From Kingdonia uniflora (Eukaryota > Streptophyta > Magnoliopsida > Ranunculales > Circaeasteraceae): DNA of 64,000 nt. The stretch lies in contig JACGCM010002535.1 in the NCBI GenBank assembly GCA_014058105.1, positions 4,030,001 through 4,094,000 on the forward strand, in the 5' to 3' direction. Positions 56,487 through 64,000 of the stretch are shown here, one piece after another. The first letter of the stretch is position 1. Every line of letters starts with the position of its first letter. The notes under the pieces were generated by a model that was not told the DNA's origin, did no database searches, and saw nothing but the letters and a program-made list of their open reading frames with translations. Made by a program: the position numbers and the translations under genes.

Positions 56487-56689
56487 GAGGGTCCCGATGT
56501 GAGTTCTTCTTTGTGCGATGTTGATCTTGATATATTCTGTTGGTTCGGCGCTTGGCAGCTGATGTTCTGCTGGTACTGAATACTATAATTACTATGCTAG
56601 AGCTGCTGTAGTTGGTTCAGCTTCAATAGTATTATCGCAAGCTCGAGCTAATTTTTGGCTGCCTTTGATTTCGTAGATCCCTCATTTCC

Positions 56690-57300
56690 AGTTGAACCGT
56701 AGTGCTTGATGATATGTGGAGGGAATAGCTCTCATGTTATGCAACCATGGTCGTCCCAGGATGTCCAGGTAATAGGATTTTGTATTGATGACGCAAAAAA
56801 ACTACGTCAAGTGTGACTGGTCTGGCCGTGATGAGAAGTGTATTTTTTCCCACTCGTTCTTCCTTGGAACCGTTGAATCCAGAGACGTTGATGTCACTTT
56901 GCTCGACCTTGTCCGCTAAACCCATTTAGTCGATCGTGCTCTGGAATAGTAGTTTGATGCTACTGCTGGTGTCTACCATCATTATATGTAGAACTATGTT
57001 CTTCATTTTTAACAGGATGACGAGAGCACCGTGATGCGAGAAGTTGACGTGACGTATGTCACAGTCTTTGAAAAAAATCTCAGATCGTTGGTTGCTGGAT
57101 TCTGGCAACAAACGAGCTTCTTTATCTACCATTGTCAGATCATGGCATTGTCCAATGCGCCTGCACTTGGATCTGTTGGAGTGGTTGACTGTCTGAGTCT
57201 CGATGAAGTACAAATGTTTTTCCTCATTTGCATCGTCAGTCTGGACGACCGTGATTTCAGTTTTGTAGCTGCCATCTTTGTAACTTTTTACGTCCATAAT
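56690..57300 (-). pseudogene. aspartic protease region (C)
   Basis: HHGALVILLKMKNIVLHIMM leads to VDTSSSIKLLFQSTID, so the active site reads D-T-S as in A-minus. A stop at 56925/56926 precedes MGLADKVEQSDINVSGFNGS, ARPVTLDVVF and a shifted LGHPGTTMVA-type end. Upstream KDGSYKTEITVVQTDDANEE links to gag. The protease would cut Gag-Pol. Confidence 0.8.
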
Positions 57301-57303
57301 ATA

Positions 57304-58740
57304 TTAGAGCATCCGACCATGCGAAAATATACTCAAGAGGAGAAATTTCAACATGAAACACTGTTTCGTGTCATGATGGTGGATTTTATTGTGAATGTAG
57401 TACGGCTTTCCTGGTATGGGTTGAAGAGTGTTGGCATTTTTGAAGAGTACATCCTTTTGCAGCGGCGGATATAAGTTTGCAATAGTAGTTGTCAACTGTG
57501 GTAAGCGTGGAACTGGTCTCTTTTGTCCTTGGTGTGTTCGATCATCATAGGACTTGAAACGTTTCTTATCACCTCCGTAGTCTTTACTGCTGTTGCGAGT
57601 ACGTTCTCTGGTATGATTGTTGGTGGATAAAGCGATACGCTGAGGTTTTTGTTTCTCAGTCGTCAGTCTTTCAAGGTCGATGAAATTGTTGACCTTTTCC
57701 ATCATATCCTCTAATGTCAGTAGCTTGTTGAGGATCAGATGTTCCTTGACTCCTCCATCTATGAGTAACCCATTGCTAAAAGCGGAGATCATGATCCTTT
57801 TGTCGAGGTTATCGAGCTTTCGAGCTAGCCCAAAAAAAATTTGGGTTAATATCTCTAATCTTTCCCCTGGCTCTTGCTTGAGATTAAACAAATAGTAAAG
57901 ACTTTCCTCCTTGGCTTTATTATGTGAATAGTTCTTAACGAACAGTTCGCAAAGTTGCTCGAACGTGAGGATAGATCCTTCATCGAGTGTGTGAAACCAT
58001 CGTAGAGACTCACCTTTTAAGCTGGTCGGGAATAGACGGCAGAGGATGTGGTGGGAGGAAGATTACAGTCCCAAGGAATCTTGAAATTCTTGGACGTGTT
58101 CCACAGAATCCTCCCCTTCGTATTTTTGAATCGTCGGAATGCGAAAATTGGCTGGTACTTCTTTGTCTAGCAACTCCTGTGCGAGCGGACTCTCCTGCAA
58201 CCTTGCATAGTTGCTCCTTCCAGTAAATATTTGAGCGTCTAAGAGCTCTTTGATGTGTTTGTCCACCTGTTCTGGAGTAAGATATTGTTGAGAGGTGACA
58301 GCTCTTCTTGTTATTGGTCCTCTTGCAGGATTGTGCTCTCATGTTGCTTCTCCCATGTGGTCATAGACTAAAACTCAAGGCTTTCCTCTGCTTTTCTACT
58401 CTTGTGGTTATAGATTTATTACCGCTCCAGTGGGTAATGGTGGATTGATGTGACTCTGAGGTAGGACTGGTTCTTGCTGAATTTGAGGAAGCGCGGTATT
58501 TCTGCCTCGATATCACAGGCGATCATGGACTGATATCCTCGAGGCGACGGGCAGAGCATTCTACTATCTCAGATTTGCCGTTATTTGATCATGGAGTGCC
58601 CTGATCGTGTCCTACATGCTGGCGAGATGTTTTTCCAGCTCCATTCATCACTCGGCTTTTGCCTGCACAATTGTTCGCAGATCTGTCACTCCTTCAGCAG
58701 CGTCAGGCAGGGCGTGGTGTGATTTGTCTTAATTTTCCAT
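57304..58740 (-). pseudogene. gag: gag (C)
   Basis: The candidate ATG at 58740 (minus) starts a region with stops. Clear gag text is DKHIKELLDAQIFTGRSNYA, IPTIQKYEGEDSVEHVQEFQ, RLFPTSLKGESLRWFHTLDE, FVKNYSHNKAKEESLYYLFN, IFFGLARKLDNLDKRIMISA and NKLLTLEDMMEKVNNFIDLE. The open end (57304-57891) carries a basic linker and the knuckle-like YYIHNKIHHHDTKQCFML. It has the retro-gag fold region and corresponds closely to A-minus gag. Confidence 0.86.
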
Positions 58741-58799
58741 CTTTCAAAGATAAATGTGATAAAAAATAGATTGGATAGCGCTGAGTGCAATCTTTGTTC

Positions 58800-58816
58800 C
58801 CACAGATGGCGCCAAG
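58800..58816 (-). other. Primer-binding region of C
   Basis: The minus strand just inside the 5' LTR reads CTTGGCGCCATCTGTGG, sharing TTGGCGCC with A-plus. The tRNA is not assigned. Confidence 0.75.
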
Positions 58817-59587
58817 TGTAATAGCCTATTTTCGTATTGTGCGAAGATAGCGCTTTACACCTTTGAAATCTAGTATGTTTAGTTATGAACAAGAAACAAA
58901 CAACACTAGATTTAGCGTGGAAAACCCTTGAATGGGTTAAAAACCACGACCTCTCCTGAGGATTTTAGAAAGAAAGAGGGAGGTATATTTAGACTGTTAG
59001 CTATTACAAAGAGAGAGAGAGAGAGATGTAGAAAAGATCTCTTAGAGGTTCTCATAGTAGCCTCCTTAATTCGTAGCTATCTAGTCTTATTTATAGGTCT
59101 TATAATATGACCATTGGTTCCATTGATGAGGAACGTTACAATATCGGGTTTTGATGAGTCTTCATGGTGGTCTTTTGTAACGTCTTGATACTTGTTGATC
59201 TGTAATGGATCTATTAGCATTCTTTAGCTGTGGCTTCAGACCGTTGGGAAGATACAATCTCTTGTGATGCTTGTGTGCATACGACCTGTTGACAAGTGGA
59301 GGAGTATCTTCTGTAGTGCAAAGTCACAGGATGTTTTGATATCTCCGAACTGTTGATGAAGATATGATCTCTAATAGTGTTCGCGTGTATTCGAACTGTT
59401 GATAGATATCTGAGTATTTTCTGCAGTGCGATGTTATTGGATGCTTTGCCATCCTCGAGCTGTAGATGAAAAAATTTGTATTATGATCTTCTTTCTTTTA
59501 GTCCTTGACTGGTTATCAGTATGTTTACTCGAGCTATGTGAGTTTGAATATCGAACTCAGTACGGGGATTAGAAATAAGCCCTCACA
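58817..59587 (-). repeat. 5' LTR of C
   Basis: On the plus strand it starts TGTAATAGCCTATTTTCG and ends TAAGCCCTCACA. TATA text CCTATAAATAAGA is at 59085-59097 (minus). TAGCGCTTTACACC (58848-58861) is the shared U5 motif. A (GA)n run near 59020-59035 is longer than in the other LTR. Confidence 0.93.
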
Positions 59588-59592
59588 ATAAC

Positions 59593-60179
59593 GACCCCTG
59601 AAACCCTAACACAGGATGGCGTCTTTTCACAGATAGGTCTGCAGGCTCAAACAGTTCTGGGATAGGTATCGTACTGGTCACACTGTTAAATGACCGCATT
59701 GAAAAGGTACTCAAACTAAACTTCAAGTATACCAATAATAAGGCTGAATATGAAGCTTTGATACATAGTCTCAATCTAGCCCTCGAGCTCAGAGTCCCTC
59801 AACTAGTCATATTCACCGACTCAAAGCTCGTCCAAAGACTGTGTACCAACGAAAACGAAGTGAACGGTCGCATGGCTGAGTACACAGCGCTCGTCCACCA
59901 ACGCATGAATTGTTTCCCGAAAAAATCATTGATCACATATTACCCTCGAGGTGAAAATAGGCACATCGATGCCCTCGCTTGCATTGGTGCAATGCTCGGA
60001 CAGTCCGAACCCCAAAAACTCATAATCGATGTACTCGAATGCCCAAGTATCGACCAAATGGAAATTAATATTATCAGTACTGGGGGCAAGAGTATCGATC
60101 CTAAAGACTGGCGCACACCCTTCCTCGCGTACTTCAACCATTCCACATTATCGGAGAACCCAAAAAAAATTGTCCTTAT
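59593..60179 (+). pseudogene. pol: second RNase H (B-plus)
   Basis: B-plus resumes after element C. The open stretch from 59758 reads MIHSLNLALELRVPQLVIFT, DSKLVQRLCTNENEVNGRMA and YYPRGENRHIDALACIGAML. Catalytic D residues of FTDS and HIDALA and the upstream NNKAEYEAL are visible; the DGS start is broken. The linker to integrase carries ISTGGKSIDPKDWRTPFLAY. Confidence 0.88.
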
Positions 60180-61310
60180 TGGAAAATTGTCGAAGGTATA
60201 CCCTTCTCAAAGGCAGTTTAAACCACAAATCACCAAACGGAGTACACCTCAAATGCATATCCCAAAAAGAAGTCGCCACTATCATCGCAGAATTACACAA
60301 AGGGAATTATGGATCCCATACTGCCAGCTGATCTATGGCTCTCCGTACGATAACACAAGGTTTACTTTGGCCGAACATGAAGAAGCAGGCCGAAGAATTT
60401 GCGAAGTACTGCGACAAATGCCAACGTCATACCCACGACATCAAAAACGCCTTACAAGACCTCCACTATAGCCAAGTAGCTTAGCCCTTTAAAAGATGGG
60501 TCGTCAATCTGGTGGGCCCCATCCCTAAAGGTTCGGAAAGTAGATAACTCATTCTAGTCACCACATATTATTATACTAAATGGGCCGAAGCCGTACTATT
60601 ATGTCAAACTAGAGAAGAAGAGGTAACCAAATTCCTCTGGGAAAATATTATCACACGTTTTGGCTACCCACATATAATTTGATGCGACAACGGACCACAG
60701 TTCGCCGAGAACAAGGTTTGAACATTCATCAAAAAACACAACATCATCCTCTCACCATCTATACTGTATTACCCGCAAGGAAGCGGACAAGTCAGAGCCA
60801 TCAATGAAACTATAGTTGATGGTCTTAAAAAATGCATCGACGAGAAGAAGGGGAGTTGGGTTCAAGATCTATAACATGTACTTTGGGTTTACCGTACCAT
60901 ACCACGGAAAGCGATGGGCTATACTCCTTTCATACTGGCCTATGGCACTGAAGCAGTCTTACCAACTCAGTTCAAGATCCCAACACGCAACCTCGGCCTC
61001 CTCGATGAAGACAATGAGTTTGAACTCGGATGCAACATGCTATAAATCGATAAAACCTAAGGCCAAGTTTTAGCTAACCTCAGGCGTTACTAGATCTCTC
61101 TCGAGAAATTATACAAAAGGAGGGCACGACCACAAAGTTTTTTACATAGGCGACTTAGCCCTTCGCCAAGTCACCCCCTCCTCGAAACCACGCAATATCA
61201 GCATGCTAGCTCAATCATGGGAAAGGTCATAAATTGTGTATGACAAAATAGACAGAGGATCCTATTACCTTATGATTGAAGACGATGAACCCCTACCCAG
61301 CCCATAGAAT
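60180..61310 (+). pseudogene. pol: integrase (B-plus)
   Basis: KEVATIIAELHKGNYGSHTA and KYCDKCQRHTHDI form the zinc-binding end. The core reads VVNLVGPIPKGSES, TKWAEAVLLCQTREEEVTKF, CDNGPQFAE, YYPQGSGQVRAIN and [19 protein letters not shown]. Of the catalytic triad the first Asp is Asn and the Glu is Arg; only the middle Asp remains. Text such as ISLEKLYKRRARP and QHASSIMGKVI shows the decayed C-terminal part. It is clearly nonfunctional. Confidence 0.9.
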
Positions 61311-61429
61311 ACAATGCAACTAGTCGCATATAACAGGCCACGACCACTATCCCTCACTACCACTGTAACTACCGCTGTAACCACCGTGTAATCAATAAAC
61401 TAATTTATTCAACCTTTCGCATTGCATCG

Positions 61430-61960
61430 AAGCTTAATGAACTTTTTGAATTGGGAAAACCTAAGAATCCAGTCAACCCTTCGACCCGACTGATACTTGG
61501 GGGCGACCCTGAAGTTTTTCAAAGTTCTGATTCAGGCAAACCTGAGTGGCATAAATAGTCGAATGACTAAACACTCGAGGGAGACATCGGTGTTGACCAC
61601 ATCTCGCTACGTTCAGGATCAAACTCGCAGATAAAAATACCCGAAGGCGACCTCAAAGTTTAATAAATTTCTTAATTTGGGTAAACCTAAGTATCCAGTC
61701 AACCTTTTAACTTGACTAATACTTAGGGGCAACCTCGATGTTTTTCTAAGTTATGAATCGGGCAACCCTGAATGGCATAAATAGTCAAAAGACTAAACAC
61801 TCGAGGGGTGACATCGGGGCCGACCACGTCAGGCTTCGTTCAGCTCAATGAACTCGGGGATAACCTCGAAGCTCAATGAACTCCTTAATTTGGGTAAACC
61901 TCTAAACTCCATGAATAGAAACACCCAAGGGCGACCTCAAAACTCTAATCAGCTCCACCA
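61430..61960 (+). repeat. Tandem array, about 2.3 copies of the 226-bp unit (B-plus)
   Basis: AACTTTTTGAATTGGGAAAACC, GACTGATACTTGGGGGCGAC and GAGTGGCATAAATAGTCG recur about 220-230 bases later in altered form. It is the inverse of the 29620-30530 array of B-minus. Fewer copies are present here. It lies between integrase and the antisense gene. Confidence 0.88.
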
Positions 61961-62129
61961 TTCGGTCAAACAAAATATTAGCATACACCAACAAGTTTAA
62001 ATAAAATAACAAAGCATCGTTTACACCACCATCACACAAAAAAAAGATTTTCTTACAACACCTTACCCACAGAAACAATCTTAACCAAGTTTTCTACATA
62101 CTAATAGCAGCTTACATGAAGGGATTACC

Positions 62130-64000
62130 TTAGCCCTCCTCAGGAACAGGAATTCTAACAGTACTAGGAGTCCCCCCAATAGGCGCGACTTCCTTGTTCT
62201 CCACACTAGCCACCTGGACAACAGGAACCGGTTCAATCCCCTCCACTTCTATGACACCCAAATAGGGCAGCTCTTCTGAAGGGTAGTGTTCAAAGGTAAC
62301 CAAATGATAGCCCAACTCATCTATGAATTTCTTCAAAGACAAAGTCACACTGTACTCCTGGTCGAAGTCTGCCAGGAACCGCGCATGATTCTCTCTCAGT
62401 TTCACCTCTAACCCTGTCACCTTCACCTCACAACGCTCAATCATAGCCAGGTTCTCGTTGGCTACATCAGCTTGAGCTTGAAATATATCCCTCTCTAGTT
62501 CGGCGACTCGGGTGTTCAGCGACATGATGGTTCCCTTCGCGAGCACATCTTCATCAATTGACTCTTTTAACCTCTCACCAGATACTTTTTGAGCCTTCTT
62601 AAAAGAAATCAGCCAAGTATGTATCTACACAACAACAAACACTTTACCTATTTAGCAAGTTTATCAAATCAAATACATTTCCTGGTCAGCAATAGCATAT
62701 GCCTAGCGTCACACCATCTCTGCCTGATGCCCAGCTTTATCCGAGTTTGAGGCACACAAGTTTTTCATCAACTCAGTTGTAGCTCGAGCAGCATCATCTT
62801 GTTCGGCCGCAAGTCATCGGGCCTCGGCTGAGTTAGACCCTTCTTCCATCTAATCATGCGACCTCTTTTGAGGTGTCGGCCTCATCACTTAAGTACTCGA
62901 CCCATCACCAGTATTTTTTCTCTTACCTTTTTACATTGGTTGCACTCCCTCTTGGGTGCTCGAGCCTCACCTACTTTCCTCGGTCGCCACCACTGCAAAC
63001 CCACGATGATTCCTCAGCACGAAGGTAAACTTCAGACTCGTTAAGCTGTTGAAATCCATCTCACTTACCGCTTTAGGAGGAGCAGCCTTTTTTTTCCTCT
63101 TTGAAGGTCCAGCTGTGGTCGAAGGTCATTTGAGTAGCGTATCCATTTTCTTCTACCTCTTCCCTCGAAAGACTATGTTTATTCGCTCGTCGCTTTTGTC
63201 GATCAGATTGTCTAGGTAATACTGAGGATTTTGGAGCACTCTGGTCTCAGGATCTGGAATAAACACATATTCAAATTCAAGCAATGGTCGAAGCAATGCA
63301 ATACAAGATACTCGAACATACACTTACTCACATTGAATAGCTTATGGGTCAGAGCAAGATCTACTTCATCATCTGCATATTTAAAATAAGCCATTCACCA
63401 CCACTCAGTCCTTATCCCACCCACGACCAGTCGAGCATAGTTCAAGCAACCAAGGCTTCTCCGGATAATACTGACTGTGGTACATTACCACCTTCTTATT
63501 CCCCTTCTTCAAGTAGAATGATACCACGTCGACCCACTTGATCACCGGCCTCCCTTCGCGTACCAGATCACTATTTAATCCCCCGATAACCCTTATCATT
63601 TCATTGAAGTTCCCATTCATTTGGCACGGTGCCATATCCTAAAAATTTAGCACGCCCTTCAACAACCATCGAAGGGGCAACAACATTCCCAGTTGAATTT
63701 TCCCCCTGAACACCATCATCCCTTAATTGGGTATGTCCATAAAAGAAAACTTTGACCCACATGGCACCAGAACAATACCTTTCTCTACTAGATCATGTTT
63801 TAACATGAATCGACTGAGCCTAGCTTGCTCATGAGGTGAGACATCTCCCACAAAAGAGCCCTCGTCTCCTGTCTCTTCACTACTTCATTCACTCTCGCCC
63901 TTCTCCTCCTTTCTCTCTCTCCATCCTTCCCTATATTCCCTTCACATTTGGCCTCGCCCTCTTCCTTATCTTCCTCCTCTTCGTCACTCTCCCCAACTAC
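62130..64000 (-). pseudogene. Antisense gene of B-plus, N-terminus beyond the window
   Basis: The minus strand from 64000 has an acidic stretch (EEEEDKEEGEAKCEGNIGKD), SPHEQARLSRFMLKHDLVEK, KGIVLVPCGSKFSF and MMVFRGKIQLGMLLPLRWLL, then MAPCQMNGNFNEMIRVIGGL and VVSFYLKKGNKKVVMYHSQY (63405-63635). After an intron-rich part comes LIDKSDERINIVFRGKR. The last exon (62130-62624, acceptor TTGTGTAG) reads IHTWLISFKKAQKVSGERLK and a coiled coil (NTRVAELERDIFQAQADVAN), ending STVRIPVPEEG. It is homologous to 13045-29415. The last exon is open over 138 codons. Confidence 0.75.

Larger units (their letters stand above)
44668..59587 (-). mobile_element. Ty3/gypsy element C (Tat/Retand-like), 14.9 kb, both LTRs present
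   Basis: LTRs of 766 and 771 bases bound the element; gag-pol is on the minus strand. Downstream of pol lie a 146-bp tandem array and, on the opposite strand, a spliced antisense gene with long coiled-coil blocks (47584-52088). It is the only gypsy copy in the window with both complete ends. LTRs differ at roughly one position in ten by eye, suggesting considerable age, and the coding regions have stops. Confidence 0.93.
44663..59592. repeat. Target-site duplication ATAAC flanking element C
   Basis: ATAAC at 44663-44667 directly precedes the left LTR and is repeated at 59588-59592 directly after the right LTR. It defines C as one insertion into B-plus, between its two RNase H domains. Confidence 0.93.
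40105..64000 (+). mobile_element. Ty3/gypsy element B-plus (Tat/Retand-like), split by element C
   Basis: Plus-strand order is LTR, primer region, gag, protease, RT, first RNase H, [element C 44668-59587], second RNase H, integrase, tandem array, then an antisense gene on the minus strand that runs off the window. The 3' LTR is outside. It is of the same family as B-minus. Flank before the LTR is TTTGT. It is inactive, with many stops and altered catalytic residues. Confidence 0.9.

Noticed and set aside
62856..63044. Plus-strand Pro/Arg-rich peptide near the window end
   Set aside because: It overlaps the minus-strand antisense gene of B-plus and has no family similarity.

Overview
The window is plant nuclear DNA, almost certainly from a flowering plant. 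It carries Tat/Retand-like Ty3/gypsy elements with two RNase H domains, a Ty1/copia element, a LINE with a DUF4283 module, a CACTA DNA transposon, a Harbinger-type MITE, and decayed pieces of a D-type cyclin (CYCD1-like) and a UBP14-like deubiquitinase. I see no intact host gene. It is a nest of transposons, and most coding regions have frameshifts or stops. No species can be named from sequence alone.

Layout. (1) 1-12638: a minus-strand gypsy copy (called A-minus). A plus-strand relative (A-plus, 5299-11400, target duplication GTTAT) sits in its gag, and a LINE (1 to about 3671) sits in its RT. (2) About 12639-36992: a minus-strand gypsy copy of a second family (B-minus). The gene it carries on the opposite strand is broken by a solo LTR of family A (13194-13810) and by a 13.6 kb CACTA element (14336-27911, duplication AGT). 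The CACTA element holds the cyclin D1 and UBP14 fragments, a MITE, a hAT-like stretch and a 4.5 kb LTR element without coding capacity (22374-26907, duplication ATAGT). (3) 36993-38355: nothing recognised. (4) 38356 to the window end: a copia element is interrupted by a plus-strand family B copy (B-plus, from 40105). That copy is interrupted in turn by a 14.9 kb third-family element on the minus strand (C, 44668-59587, duplication ATAAC).

The most interesting pattern is shared by the B and C gypsy families. Downstream of gag-pol, on the opposite strand, lies a spliced gene for an acidic and coiled-coil protein. Its introns appear conserved, one of them directly before the ATG. In C it has a candidate promoter of its own (G-box plus TATA box). 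It converges on pol, and a family-specific tandem array (units about 146, 157 and 226 bp in C, A and B) lies at or next to the tail-to-tail junction. A-plus has the array, but the antisense gene, the polypurine tract and the U3 part of its 3' LTR are gone, consistent with one deletion. Antisense ORFs and 3' tandem repeats are known in Retand/Tat-type elements. The conserved introns, the private promoter and the extra coiled-coil blocks of C are what deserve checking.
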